Assembly (NCBI RefSeq): GCF_048773025.1
Contig: NC_133543.1
Span: 9,207,365-9,271,364 of the forward strand
Length of the DNA: 64,000 nucleotides
Origin: Camelus bactrianus
Lineage: Eukaryota; Chordata; Mammalia; Artiodactyla; Camelidae
Direction of reading: 5' to 3'
Translations under genes and position numbers: made by a program
The notes under the pieces: generated by a model
Databases searched by the model: none
Seen by the model: only the letters and a program-made list of their open reading frames with translations
Told to the model about the DNA's origin: nothing
Part shown: piece after piece, positions 1 through 13,139 of the stretch
Layout: every line of letters starts with the position of its first letter
Numbering within the stretch: position 1 is the first letter of the stretch

Positions 1-1389
1 CGGAGGACCAAGAGAAAGCTAATGTCATACATCAAAGGGTGAGTGGCCGCATGGCCCATAGGAAAGCATAAAGCTCCCGTGCACGTTCAGGGAGGTGTCT
101 GGAATGTGTTAAAGCTAATCTAGGCTGTTTTAAACAGAACCTCACATCATTCACAACCTTATGGAAAGGATGGTCCTTTATTTGAAGACTAGGTTTACAC
201 TACAGGAGATGGATATGAGGGAGTTAGAAAAAAAAAAAGAAGACTTTCTTCTCCCGTCTCCAGTCTTTTTGGAGAACAAAATGAGTAAAGCCAGTTTATG
301 TTGTTGAATCACTTTATCTCAGAGGCTGAGCAGGCTACAGTTTTCTGGGCATAGAGTTTACTTCTCGGGGAAACTCACTGGATAGCCACGTGTCTTTATT
401 CCACAAGCCACTCCTGCCACGCTGAAAAATAGAGTCAGTTATTTTCACAAGCAGCCTCCCTGAGCATGACTGAGGTCTTGGTGCTTGCGTCACAGATACG
501 TGGACCCTCTGAGTTTCCTCACAGGAAGAAACAAGTGCCTTAAATTAGCCCTGAAACAGAATTGGAGTTTATGTTCGTAATGAAGAGAAAGCCTAGATAA
601 CTAATTCATTAAAATGTATAGAACATGAGTGAATAGGCAGTCTTCAGCTCTAATTTATAAGGTAATTGATGCTCCTCATTCTCAGATATATCCTGATTTT
701 CATATTCACAGAAGCAATTTAAAGACAGTCTCTCCTGGGTTGAATTCCTTCAAGGTACCATGTTTTGAAATAATCTAGAATCCTTTATTTTAAAGATTAT
801 GCCTTTATATGTGGTAGTTTCATCTAATAAATAAACAGCATAGACAATTAAGAACGTCTTAGATTTCATGTGTGTCTTAAAATTCATAACTTCCTTCCTG
901 TTATAAAGTTAAAATGGATATACACACTTGAAGTATTAAAGCTCATAATCTTCTTCCTACCATTATCTTATAAATCATCTCTCTCTTTTCTCATCACCCT
1001 GTGTTGTCCCCCATGTATGGTGATACCAGTGCAATCTCTTTTATCATTTTTTCCTACCTTCACAAGTCTCTATTGAGATCAAATGTATTCTCATATGTGT
1101 AAACTGTCCCTCCTTAAATTTTGTATTTCCTTCACAAGTATTATGAACCTTTTATTGGTGAGGGAAATGGACCTTTATCACCTTCAGTAACTTGGTTTTA
1201 ACATTACAGCAAAACAGAGCGATTTAATTTTATATCAATATCCCTTCACTGTGATGTTTTGATATTCTATTCTACAATAATCATTTGTCTTTTGGTCCAA
1301 AAAAAGAAAGGAATAAAGATCTTGGCTTTTTTATATTATTACTATAACCAATCATAATTTTATAGGTGTAAGGATTTTGTGGTAAATTA
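1..1389. other. AT-rich noncoding DNA, nothing assigned
   Basis: No exon, repeat or RNA gene that I can support. The 68-codon frame at 870 is hydrophobic by composition only and has no recognisable motif. Confidence 0.6.
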
Positions 1390-1399
1390 TAGAATTTTA

Positions 1400-1526
1400 T
1401 TTTTATTTATTTTATTTGTATTAATTGTGGAGGGGGTAATTAGATTTATTAATTTTTAATTTTTTAAAATGGAGATACTGGGGACTGAACCAAGGACCTC
1501 ATGCATGCTATACACCCCCCTCCCCG
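1400..1526 (-). mobile_element. Camelid tRNA-derived SINE (Vic-1 type), internally deleted
   Basis: On the minus strand it reads GGGGAGGGGGGTGTATAGC, then the GCATGAGGTCC..GGTTCAGTCCCCAGTA B-box region, then an A-rich tail with the AATCTAATTACC segment. A perfect 10-bp target duplication (TAGAATTTTA, 1,390-1,399 and 1,527-1,536) flanks it. Compared with the other copies, about 20 bp around the A box are missing, so the internal pol III promoter is damaged. The SINE family is restricted to camelids. Confidence 0.9.
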
Positions 1527-1679
1527 TAGAATTTTAGTGAAATAGGAAGCACTATATATTGCCAACTACTACCCTTTCTTCCTTATATGATAGTAAAAAC
1601 CTTGTTTTTAAAAACACTTCAACTAAGACCCTAAATTAGCAACTAGTCTTTTGCATCTGGCTCCCTTCACACAGGATTA

Positions 1680-2035
1680 CATCTTTGAGGTTTATCATGT
1701 TTCCACATGGATCCACATTTCATTCTTTTTATATTGCTGAATCTTATTCCACAGTATGGAGATACCACATACGGATTATTAATTCACTGCTTAGTAGACA
1801 ATTGGATTGTTTCCAGTTTTGGACTGCTATGAATAACATTATTTTGAACATTTACAAAAACATCTTTGGATAGACATGTTTTAACTTCTCTTGGGTTGAT
1901 TCCTAGGAGTGGAACTGCTGAGTTGAATACTAAGTTTATGTTTAACTTTTAAAGAAAGGGTCCATTGTTTTTCAAAATAGCTGTATAATTGTTTATTTTC
2001 ATCAGCCGTAGATGAGTGTTCCAGTCTGTCTCTAT
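1680..2035 (-). mobile_element. Old L1 3' fragment
   Basis: The plus strand carries the complement of the L1 ORF2 C-terminal region (TATTGCTGAATCTTATTCCA, TTTCCAGTTTTGGACTGCTATGAATAA, TCCTAGGAGTGGAACTGCTGAGT). It is a diverged mammalian L1, truncated at both ends. Confidence 0.8.
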
Positions 2036-4909
2036 CATGTCCAATACTTGAGAGTAAAAGTATAAAAGTATAGAAGTCTTACTGGCTCAAGGTATTTGAA
2101 TGCAATCTAAGACCTACCATTGGCTGAACACTAAGCTATGTAGACACAGAGGTGACCCCTAGGAAGCTGGGCTTGAACACTAAAATCAAGAAGGGGAAAA
2201 TCCCAGAGCAGAAACATCAGTGATTATACATTAGAAAGGAGTGATACTTCACACATTTGACCCAGGCAAGTAAATAAACAAGCAGCTGAAACAAAACCAA
2301 TGGAAACAAAACAATAGGTTAAGAAACGCATTCAAAGTCCAGGGCATTTTTAGAGTCTGTCACTTTTATGTGCTGCTGGGTGCCTGTAATGAATGTGCTG
2401 GCACCTTCAGCCAAGGATTGTGGGGACAGCGCTGGCCCATGCCGACCTCTGCAGTGTATCAGACTGGGGTCAACCTGGGATCGATAGGAAGCTCCACCAA
2501 GCCCCTCTGCTGTCACACCTCCTGGAACTCCCTGTTAAATCATTCACAAGGTTGTTGGTCCGTTGTTTGCCCTATGTAGTACTCACAGTCACCTCTGGCT
2601 AGCTGAGCTGCTTGCTTTCCTTATTTGCTTTCCATTTTAAATGACAAGGATCCAAATGCTCTTGCGGTGGGGTTGACCCTGTGGGCTTTCAAGATCTGTC
2701 CTGCTTTGGTTGACTCTCCAAAGCAAGGGGAGGGGAAAGGGAGCAGCCTCCAGGAAGACTACCAAACACTCCTGCTCCTTCTATGCCAAATTTAGTAGTT
2801 TTCATTCATAAATTCTCCTCAGTTTGTCGTATGCCTCTGATTGATTTTTTCAGAGTGCTGAAATGATTGTCTTTTGACAGTTTTGGCCAGTTTTACAGTT
2901 GCTCTTTGAGGAGAGAATGTATTCATCTCCTCACTGCATCATGTCCAAAGGGAATCCTCTGGCTTATCTTTTATCTTCCCTAAAATACATCTCTTGAAAT
3001 CATCTAGGAAGACTAGATCCAAGTAAATCACAGTAAATAGGGTGGGAAAAAAATGTGTGTTTACTTCTGTATAGTCTTTCCTCAAAAATAGCATCAAAGG
3101 AGTTAAAATGATCTAACAGACTAAGCAGAAAGAGAATGGAAGAGGCACTAAGAGCAGGTAAATGATACTGAGGGAACGGTGGAAGACGGCCGGTGGAGAA
3201 ACTCAGCAGATGACACAAACTTGCACGTCAGACTCTAAGGGAGGAGGGTAGCAAGCCACGGCTGACTCACCCCACAGAACCCGGAATAAGTTCAGGAATT
3301 TGAGGTGCCAGGCACCTGGAAACCATCTGCCCAATAACAGAAGAGTGGATGAAAGAACTCTGATACAACCTTGTAAATAAAATATGCAGCACAACAGAAA
3401 AACATGGATACATTTCAGTAATGTATAAGCACACGGAAGGAAGTACAAGATTACACAGCCCTTCACATACCTTACAATACAAAAATAAATGAAAATAATA
3501 TATCTTCATGATAGACATATGATTATATGTACTCAGGTACTCTTGAAGAATATTCTCCAAACAGTCAAATCTGCTTTCCATGTCTTTTCAAGTTACTGGC
3601 ACTTGTCAACTCCTGCCAATAAAACTAAATCCTTTCTCCATTCACCTGGCTCAGTATTGCCTTACAATATTTTTTGTCCAGCTGCAAAAAGTGTTGTCTT
3701 CTCTCTGTTGCCAATTATTTCCTCAGCCAATACATTTTCCTCCATTGCTTTTTTACAATACTTTGCACTCACGTAATGCTTTCCTAAGTAGGCTCTCAAA
3801 GTTTTTCCAAATATAAGACCCATTAGTCTTCCTGATGATCCTGTAGTGAATGTAGGAATAAACAACTCCAAATTTGCCAGTGCATTGGATTCTCAAAAGT
3901 CATTTGGATGGTTGTCTGGAACTGACAAGCAGATTATGGAGTTTGGATCCCAGGACAGCCCAAATATGCCTAAAGGACTATATAACCGAAAGTAGAGTTC
4001 TGTAGGAATGACATGACATGACATGGATGATCTAGTGTGTATTATGAAGTTTCTGCGGATTATGAATCAAAAATTCACCTGGGGATTCTGGGAAAATATT
4101 TTCCTCCGCTGGATTCCTGGCAACAGTTTGGGAATGCCTGTCCTCTCCTCATCTTTAACTCCCAAAATGGGGGCTTCTGGAGTAGGACTGATCCAGCCCC
4201 AATGCACAAGTGGAACGGTAACTCCATCTGGAAGGTGTGGGAAGATTATGGGAAAGGGACGTGGAAGCCAAATGGTAGCGGTGTGCTGCAGAAGCGAGGG
4301 GCTAGGTTTTGAGTTTGAGTTCTCCTTTGGTTTCTTTGTTTGTTTCTTTTTCAACTTCTGGTTTCTCATAGTTTGGCCTATGTGTATTATTGTCACCATC
4401 AACTACTTGACACTTTCTATCAAGGTTTCCAACTTCCTTGGTACAGTGAGACCTAGAAAACAGTTATGCAGAATCGATCTTCCTATTCCTCCAAATTAAA
4501 AATAAGTAGAGGTTCTGAAAGCATGAGAAAGGGAAAAATTCATATTTACGGTAAGGCGCAGAATGGGACATTCATTCATAGGTGTGAGTTAAGAAGATCT
4601 GGATGCTGCCCATGAATCACCCATAATTGGTTATGAGGAGGGGTGCTCTGAGGAGAGAAAGAAAGATGGAGATGGATTTTATGGGAGCAAATCACTGAGT
4701 AAACACATATGGAGAAGGGGCTCAAGGTGAGAGAAAAAGGGAAAGGACTTAAAATGGGGGGGCATAAAAATATTCCAGGGAGCAGAGTGATATGGATAGA
4801 AATGATACTCACAGCTTCCTTGTGTTTCCATCTTGTTGATAATTTTCTGATTTTTTCCCCGTTGTCACAGAAAAAAATAGAATTTGTATTTTATGCTAGA
4901 ATACTTTTT
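2036..4909. other. Noncoding DNA, no gene recognised
   Basis: Includes a slightly GC-richer stretch (2,370-2,620) and overlapping short frames on both strands near 3.2-3.9 kb and 4.0-4.5 kb. None resembles a known protein, and the frames in different phases overlap each other, which speaks for chance. Some of 3.3-3.5 kb may be very old LINE sequence, but I cannot assign it. Confidence 0.55.
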
Positions 4910-5315
4910 TCTTTCTGTTTTTTAAAATTGAGGTATAGTTGATTTACAGTATAAAATTTCAGGCATACAACATAATCATTCACAATTTTTAAAGATTATA
5001 TTCCATTTGTAGTTATTATAAAATATTGGCTATATTTCCCTGTGCTGTACAATATATCCTTATAGCTTACTTATTTTACCCTTTGTTCTCTCCCCACTGG
5101 TAACCATTAGTTTGTTGTCTATATCTGTGAGTCCATTTCTTTTTCATTATATTCATTAGTTTGTTTATTTTCCTAGATTCCACATTAAAGTGATAACGTA
5201 CAGTATTGTTCTCTTTGACTTCACTAAGCATAATACACTCCATCTGTGTTGTTGCAAATGGCAAAACTTCATTCTTTTTTATAGATGAGTAATATTCCAT
5301 TGTCATATGTATACT

Positions 5316-5350
<35 letters not shown>

Positions 5351-5740
5351 ACACCCCACAGCTTTTTTATCCATTCATCTGTTGCTGGACACTTAAGTTG
5401 CTTCCATGTCTTGGCAATTGTAAATAATACTGCTATAAACATCAGTGTGCTTGTAACTTTTTGAATCAGTGTTTTTGATGTCTTTGGATATGTATCTAGG
5501 AGTGGAATTGCTGGATTCTATGAGTTCTATTTTTAGTTTTTGAGGAGTCTTCATATTGTTTTCTGCAGTGGCTGCACCAGTTTACATTCCCATCAACAGT
5601 GGACAAGGGTTCCCTTTTCTCCACATCCTCTCTGACAGTAGTTATTTGTGGTCCATTTGATGATAGCCATTCCGACAGATGTGAGGTAATATCTCACTGT
5701 GGTGTTGCTCTGCATTTCCCTGATGATTAGCAATGTTAAG
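4910..5740 (-). mobile_element. L1 3' end, cetartiodactyl type, 5'-truncated
   Basis: It begins with a T-rich tail complement, then AAAATTGAGGTATAGTTGAT and TTACAGTATAAAATTTCAGG, the typical L1 3' UTR of even-toed ungulates read in reverse. ORF2 C-terminal sequence follows (ATTCCATTG, GGAGTGGAATTGCTGGATTCTATG, CCCATCAACAGTG). A (GT)n run sits inside at 5,320-5,348. The frame is broken. Confidence 0.92.
5320..5348. repeat. (GT)n microsatellite
   Basis: About 14 GT units inside the reverse-oriented L1, at the place where L1 copies often carry TG/CA or TA runs next to the GTATATA..ATTCCATT motif. Confidence 0.95.
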
Positions 5741-5762
5741 CATATATATATATATATGCTTA
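5737..5762. repeat. 26-bp perfect palindrome at L1 end
   Basis: TAAGCATATATATA and its exact reverse complement meet in the middle. It coincides with the 5' truncation point of the L1, whose own sequence runs out at AGCA. An AT-rich cruciform is possible; a chance TA expansion between AAGC and GCTT is enough to explain it. Confidence 0.85.
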
Positions 5763-8700
5763 GCTGATTTCATATACTGTCAGGTTTCGAGTGCTGAAAG
5801 TTCTATTTTTTTTAATTTTCCCTTTGTGAAACATTGTTTCAGGAGGTTGAGAACTTGAGACATTATGTGCAGACATCAGGAAGCAAACTAAAATATAAGA
5901 AAGGTGAAATAACATGATATTGGTGGTGGCATTTGCTTACCACCTCTTTCTTCCTCTGATACTATGCCATTTAGGGAGGAGAAGCAAAGGAACTTCCTGA
6001 CATCTTTTTCTGTTACAGCCATTCCTCTTACCAATGGATTCACTCAGTCATCTGGGTACCACGTGAAGAACTCTCTTAGGAGTGTGAGAATTCCAAACAC
6101 GTTGTCAGTGTTTGTAATAACAAAAGTCAGAGAAGAGGAGAAAGATGAAGTAGGTGCCCCGGTCTTCAGAGTTTAGGGAAGAGTTTCTGTCCTACTAATT
6201 ATTAGTGATTGTTCCGGGCTGAGTGTCAAATATTTTGCACTAAATAGGTCTTGGAGGTTACTTATCCTGATTCCTTATCTAAGGGATAGTTTTAGATCAA
6301 TTGCAAAACACATGGGAACAGATATGTTTCCCAGAAATGAATACTGCAGGAAATTATTTATCTAACTGTTAATGATCTTACCTAAAAAAATAAATTTGAA
6401 ATGCAAAATCCCCCACAGAGAAAGTTCTTTTTCAAAATTCTGTTAACTTACCACTAAAGGTGAATGGATCCTTCAGAAGATGTCTGGGCTTAAGCAACTG
6501 TAAGCAGAGGTATCATTAATAATTACACACTAATGCTCCAGTTGGTACACAAACACAATTCCTGGTCAGTAGGCATAAATGAGGCATAAACAAGCACATC
6601 TGGAAGGTTCTGGGTATACAGTGAGCTGATTGATTGATCATAAATAATGGACCACATTTGGCCATTTGAATTAATTTGGAAGTGAAGTCAGCTGTAAATA
6701 GATTATGAGACTAGTGCTGCAATATTGAGTCATTAATGAATTAAGTTTTAACGTAGTTTTTGTAGTAGAACTGGAGACTTGGTAGGCATGCAGGAAGACA
6801 GATTCTGCATGGAGATGTGAACATTCTGATGAATTAATGGATCATGTACGCAGAGCTAAATCATATTATAAGAGCATCATGTAAACTCCCCAAAATAAAA
6901 ATAATCTTGCATCCCTTTTTTAAAGAACATGTTCCTTTTGAAACAGAGCTTTAAATATTTTAGTCTAATCATATGGCTTAAAGGTTAACAATGAAAATCT
7001 CTCACATAGTGATTTTTATGCTTTATTTTAGATTTTAAAAAAACTTGTTTTGTGTGTAAGTTTTTTTAAATTAAAAAACATACTAGTTTTTTAAAGAAAG
7101 AAACTATAAATGAATGCCATCAGCCCCTCTCCTTTTCATCTAAATCTTTTGGTTGAAGAGTGTTAGTATGTCTTCTGTCTGGTGTTTTAGAAAGTCATTC
7201 AGACAACACTGCAGTCTGTGAACCTGAAACCCACTGTGAACTGATGACATGGTGGCTGTCACAGAATGGCTACGCATTTGGTTTGTTGCGACCAGGTGAC
7301 TGTCTACAATTTAGCATTGCATTTCAATGCACATATATCCCACTTCAAAGTCTTTAGAGCATGGTGATGAAGTGCTGGGAGCATAGAATGGCTATTACAA
7401 AAACAGAGAAGCAAAAGATGCAATACTTCACCTGATCCATTTAACAGGGAGTTCAATACTGTATTTTGTAATTTGCTTTTTATTTAGACTATGTCATGGT
7501 TTGTTTCTGTAGAATGGGTTCTATTTCATATATATATTTTTTTTTTTTTTTCCTGAATGGTGCCAGGAATCCTTCAATGGTCACTCTGTAGTTGTGGTAC
7601 TTACCTGGAGACCTTCACTGTGCCATAGAATTTGCTCTTTTGCCTTCTTACTGCCTAATCTATGGCAGCATAACACAGAGTCTTGTTAATAAACACCTAT
7701 ATCATTGCTTATACACAGATTAACATTTTCTCTTCACAATCATCATGTAAGGTAAATATTAGTCCAAACTGACAGCTGCAAAAAGCACAGCTCAGGGAGA
7801 TTAACCAAGATGCGTCTATCAATGACTTGAACCTAGATCTTCTGACTCAAAAGAACATCTTAGTTTCAAAATGTCATGGAGATTAGTATGTTTTGATTTG
7901 AACGTGAAGGTGTGTTATTAATTATATTTTGAGTTATTTCTAGAATTCTTCTCTTTGTTACTTTGCTGCCAAGGTGAAGTGAAAATTTTAAATGCTTTGA
8001 AAGAAGGAATTAGTGGGATGGTCTAGGGTAACAATAAAACTCTCACACAAAATCAAAGCAGAGTAGAGACACATATTGTTATTTTTATTTTCTGTTGATT
8101 GATGTTCCTATGATGCATGAGTTTTAGAAAAGATACTTGTCCCTGACTCTATATGATTATAAAGTGTATATTTTATATAATATGAGTTTGCCTTAATTAA
8201 ATGATAGGTTGAGTTTTAAACTAACACAGTACTAATCAGATTCATAGTCTCTTGTAAGGAATACTAAATGTGATTTCTAGATGGGGCGGTTGTATTTGGA
8301 ATTCTCTGCATCTTCTATTCTCCCACTGTCAAATGGATCATTACATTTTCAACACTTAATTATCTTTTCACCTAAATTGTGTCTTATTTAACTTAATCAT
8401 TTAAACTGTTAGTGACTTTTTAATGTTCATCTTGTCTTTATATAAATGAAATGCTATTCTCTAACTTGACTTTTGCTTAACATGTGAAATTTATAAAAGG
8501 AAAAGGGAAAGGTGGGAATTTAAGGAAAAAATGGTTATTTGCAAATGAGAATGGTTTTCAGGAACTTAGCCGCTTAGACCTTGGCAGATTCCTTGGACTA
8601 GGTATTGGGTCACTCACATTTTTCATAGCTTGTCACACAATTAACTAAATCATTAAAATGGAACTCGTCCACTGTGACAAACTGAAATGACTAAAAGCCT

Positions 8701-9479
8701 GCCTAAGGCACTGCTCTGTGCAGCTGTTTAAGAAAACTCCATCTCTTCTGAGTTGGTGATGGATAATGTGACAAAAATATTCTGATTAAATTCTAACTTT
8801 GGAATACTTAATAAATTAGTAACAGCATGAGAAGTGCCACTTCTATTCACCTGTCAAGGAGGAGGGCTCTGCTGCTGATCTTTCTGCCCTTTTTGTCTAC
8901 TCTCACGAGAGCTGCTTGCAGCCGAGGGGGTCATATTTTAGGAAGGTACGAGATGACAGCAAGGTAAGAGGAGAGGTTCCTTTGTCACGCCTCTGTACTT
9001 ATCCTTCCCCCTTCAAACTTGGAGTTACCGAAGAACACAATGCTCTCTTTTAACAGATTGAAGCCTTACCCCTCTCTTCTTCATCATCATTTTCTATTCT
9101 TTTTTTTTTGTAATGGAAATATTATTTACTTTTAGTGTTTTAGGGCATTGCTCAGTGAGGTATTTCTTTGCATAAAACAGACATATAGTTTGAAGCAATA
9201 TTTATGAAGAAACTATGTAAATCTACAATTTCTGGATAGGTCATTGAATGAAAGTTTATAATTTTGCATATACGTTTCCCACTAGGGTTTTGTGGCACGT
9301 GTGAGTATGAAATGACACATTTATATGTTTTTACACAGATTAATTAAAAATCATTTTAATCGTTGTTATAATTACTTTTTAGGACAGAGTTATTCATGCG
9401 TTTTACTGTAGATTTCGTTCCGGTGTGTGAGTAACTGCACCTAGGTGTAAAGTGATACATTAGAAAAACGTACCATACT
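5763..9479. other. AT-rich noncoding DNA
   Basis: Apart from the MIR/L2-like piece near 7.7 kb I see no feature. The short T and TA runs at 7,530-7,550 and 9,100-9,110 are simple sequence. Confidence 0.55.
7690..7850 (+). mobile_element. Probable MIR or L2 3' fragment
   Basis: The ACAATCATCATGTAAGGTAAATATTAG segment, GACAGCTGCAAAAAGC..CTCAGGGAGATTAACCAAGATG and TTGAACCTAGATCTTCTGACTC together follow the MIRb/L2 pattern (tissue-wide 'fraction of gained bases, then loss of blank, then class text'). Confidence 0.5.
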
Positions 9480-9625
9480 GGAAGTTAGAGCGCCAAGGGT
9501 TTAATCCTGGCTTCAACACTAACTACGAGGGTGACCTTCACATGTCACTCAGCTTCTCTGGAACTTAGTTACGCCATCAGTAAAATAATGGAATGGGATA
9601 AAATTTAAGATCTCTTCCAGTTTTA
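9480..9625 (+). mobile_element. MIR SINE
   Basis: It has the MIR core pattern: GGAAGTTAGAG..TTTAATCCTGGCTTCAACACT, then GTGACCTTCACATGTCACTC..CTTCTCTGGAACTTAG and TCAGTAAAATAATGG. The copy is diverged, as expected for its age. Confidence 0.8.
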
Positions 9626-11525
9626 ACTACTCTCAGGTATCAACACCAATGATGGATAATCACAATACTAACATAAAGGCACGTATCTAGAGCTGTAATG
9701 TCCATCTTTTATTTATCTGTCTAAAATTAGAAGTTTGTCTAGTTATAGCAAACTAGTTTAGGAAGTATTGTGACTAGGAAAATTTTCCTGCTTGCTTTCA
9801 GGACAAGATTTGTTGAGACCTAACGGGCAAATGGCTTTTCCACGAGAGTGAACCTCTGTTTTAAAGTTAGGAAGCAAACTGCTCAGGCACTTTCTCCATT
9901 TGGATGGACAACGTGTGCTCTCCCTTTGAACCTATGATTCTGATCCAGAGTGGTTTCCTTGCCCCTCTCCACACTGGTCTCAGGTATTCTAATCTTGGCT
10001 TGCTCACCCTGTCAACCTTCTCATGCGGGCCTGACTTTGACTGGCTTGATATCCAGACCCATTTACTCTGGTTCCTTTTTTTCCCTTTTAGTTTGCTTTC
10101 TTGGTATCTTTGCCCTATCCCAACATGACTACCATATTTCTAATCATAATGATAACTTAACAACTATTTCCCAGATTTCAAGGGATTCTTCTATAGTGAA
10201 TTAGGAGAAAGGAACAAAATTCTAACCTGGAAAATTCCAATTCTGGATAATAATATTATAACTATTGCTATTCCTACTACTGTGACTACTAGTAATGTTC
10301 ATAGAAGAAACTTACAACAGGTTAAATTCAGTGTCTACTTCCTGACCCACCACACCACTTGCTGTAACTAGGTGAGGCTCTTTCCTTTAAGCGACTCACT
10401 TGGTGATATGAGAGAGGCTTCTGAGAACACCATATACCCACCCTAAGTGCCAAGGTTAAGTATAGGAAGCTCAGTTGGCTGGGAAAGTCAGTACTGTGAT
10501 ATTACTCCAGAGAAACAAAAATCTCCTGAATAACTACATGTCATGAGTAGAAAAACATTCTTTATCATGAAGTGTTTCCAGACAATCTCTTTCCAGGGAA
10601 TCTAAAATTTTTTACATTGTCCATTCTATCATGGTATAGTTGAAGTCCTAGCTTCTTTAAAAAAAATTTTTTGTTTCTCTATGCTATAGTATAAGTATAA
10701 ATCACGCTGTATTTATCTTTGTATTCTAGTCCCAACACAGGATTGATCACATAATTGTTATTATTATGGTTGTTGAATGAATGAATCCACAATGTGGTTG
10801 GAAAGGCAGTGCAAACACAATTCATAGGCGTGTCCATGGAACATCTAAAAATAGTACAGGATGACGGTGCACATTTGTCTTATCTGAAAGCCAATTTTTA
10901 AACAGAGCCCAAATAACTCCTGGAAATTATAATGAGAAATTATGTAATTTATACTGAGACATGAATCCCCCAGCATAGAGCAATCTACAAAGGAGGTGTA
11001 TAATAAAAACCTGTTGAATGAGTGTCTAAATTAATGAATGGACACATTAAACATCCACAGAAATGTAACTACTAAGAAATTTCAGCCACCTCAAAGATTA
11101 AAAAAAAGAAGAAAGAAAGAAAGAGAGTAAGGCAGGAAAATGGAAGAAAAGAATGTGGAGGGGAGGAGGGGGGAGATAGAGACAGAGAGGGGTCAAGGAT
11201 GAAGTGGGTTTGGCAGTGAGAGCTGAAATTTTTGAAACAGAATTTTCTAATGCTTATTTACATGTATCCAAGACAAAATGTAAACTCATTAATAGCTTTT
11301 GAAACGAGAGATGCAGGTAGTTACAACACTTTGTAATAATAGAAAAGGGAAGAAGGGTGTCAAAGATGACTCCAGGTTTCTGTCTTATTAAGCCAGATAA
11401 ATGGTTGTGCCATTCATGGAAATAGAAGCTCTTGGACAAGAGTCAGTCTACACAGAAAGATCATGTGTTTGATATTAGGTGAAGTCTGAAGTACCTCTGA
11501 GCCAGGCAAATGCAAGCGTTAACCA
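9626..11525. other. Noncoding DNA, nothing assigned
   Basis: The two overlapping frames at 9.9-10.2 kb have no recognisable motif. A purine-rich stretch lies at 11,100-11,190. Confidence 0.55.
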
Positions 11526-11728
11526 TAGGAGAAGAGGGGAGGGTATAGCTTAGTGGTAGAGTGCTGGCTCCGCATGCACGAGGTACTGGGTTCAGCCCTC
11601 AGTACCTCCATTAAATAAATAAATAAATAAACCTGATTACCTCCCCTTCCAAAAAATAAAAAATAAAATAAAATGTATATGGAAATTCAAATGATCTAAA
11701 ATAGTCAAAACAATTTAAAAAAAAAAAA
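11526..11728 (+). mobile_element. Camelid tRNA-derived SINE (Vic-1 type)
   Basis: The head GGGGAGGGTATAGCTTAGTGGTAGAG carries the A box. GGTACTGGGTTCAGCCC follows as the B box, then AAATA repeats and ACCTGATTACCTCC. The tail contains about 40 bp of non-A-rich sequence before a final A run. Imperfect 12-bp duplications (AAGCGTTAACCAT at about 11,514 and AAGAGTTAACCGT at about 11,729) appear to bound it. Confidence 0.92.
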
Positions 11729-11741
11729 AAGAGTTAACCGT

Positions 11742-13139
11742 CAGAGAGATGGAGAATATACAATGTGGATCTGAGGGTCGTTGGCAATTAGATGGTAATT
11801 AAAGCCATAGGTGGGGATGAACTGAAGTAAAGGAAGGGCACATGTTGAGAAGTCTTCTCTATTCATTCCCTGTATGCCATCTCATATAGACAAGACTGTT
11901 AAGTTCATTATGCCAGTTAAAAAGTTTCTGATGAATCAATGAGATTTTACAGACAACTTTTTTCCTTTTTCCTTTTACTTCCTGTCATTGTCTTGATATT
12001 GTATAAATAACTGCCCTCCTTCACAGCTCTTCATACACTCCAAAAAGTAAGGTTTTTTTTTTAATGCTAAATTCATTTTTTTCTGCCATCATGAAATGTG
12101 TTTCTTATGTAAATTCATGTTTTATATACAGTTGTGCAAGCTATTAGAGGGCAGTTATGGCATCACAACCAACTTGTTCTTAAAAATGTTACTGTTTAAG
12201 GACGTTAAAATTCATTACTCCTAACGAATAATTTCATATGTTGTAAAACAAACTAAATTGGAGAAACACTTAAAGCCTCCGGAAAAAAATATTACTTAAG
12301 ATAACAAAGTAACTTTTTTTTTCAAATTTTGCATTCAAAATCAAAGGGAAAAGAAATCTTTGTTTAGCCAGAGCCAGAGCTCGCTCATTTACTATGTTAT
12401 ACTCAGAGGTAGCCTTTCCAGCATGTTATGTTTTGTCCTCACAGTCCCTCTTTTAAATAGTCCCCTTGGAAAGATAATTCTTCTGAAACAGAAAAACAAC
12501 AAAGAGGAGCAAAACGGTCTGCAAACAATTTCAGGAGTTGATGTTGTCTACAACCATCTCTGAAGACACCCAAAAGGGGTTTTTTTTTCCTGCTCTGACA
12601 TGATTTATTTCTGAAAACTTCCTCTTTCAGAGTTTTAGATTTGAAGACAGTTCAGATAAGTTGCAATGTGTGAGAGCTAGACTACCCGCACTTCAGAGAA
12701 ACAGAATGGAGAAATATCTAAGGACACGGAAATGTGACAATATTTCACAATTTTCATTGTAACCCATCAGTGTGAGTTTTCTTCAATTCTCAAATTCTCT
12801 CACGCTTCCTCATAAGATAGTCGTTCCTTCTACAAGGAAACTTGTTACATGCATCTGTTCACAATTTACTAAATGTAAGCAAAATGGAGAAAATCATTCT
12901 ATTTACCCTCTGTATCTTCTTCAATATAGTGTTAAATTTCTGATGACTTTATTTTCTTTCATTTAGTCCAACCTTCTTACTTTTATTTTTTGGTTCTCCC
13001 CAGCAGGAGGTTGATCTGAATTCCTTAGTTTTCAATTCCTGGAAATTGAAGTGTATAGTCCCTTACTGGGACTACAGCATTGCTGGATATTTCTACCAAA
13101 ATGGATACAACTGATTTTCTTTTGAAAACTGTCTGTTCC
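11742..13139. other. AT-rich noncoding DNA
   Basis: No exon, no RNA gene and no repeat that I can name. Confidence 0.55.

Noticed and set aside
4023-4499. 158-codon plus-strand frame
   Set aside because: It overlaps a 111-codon frame on the opposite strand, has no motif and no splice or promoter context. It is probably chance.
11536-11600. tRNA-like sequence with A and B boxes
   Set aside because: It is the head of a camelid SINE. It continues into the SINE tail and cannot fold as a full tRNA.
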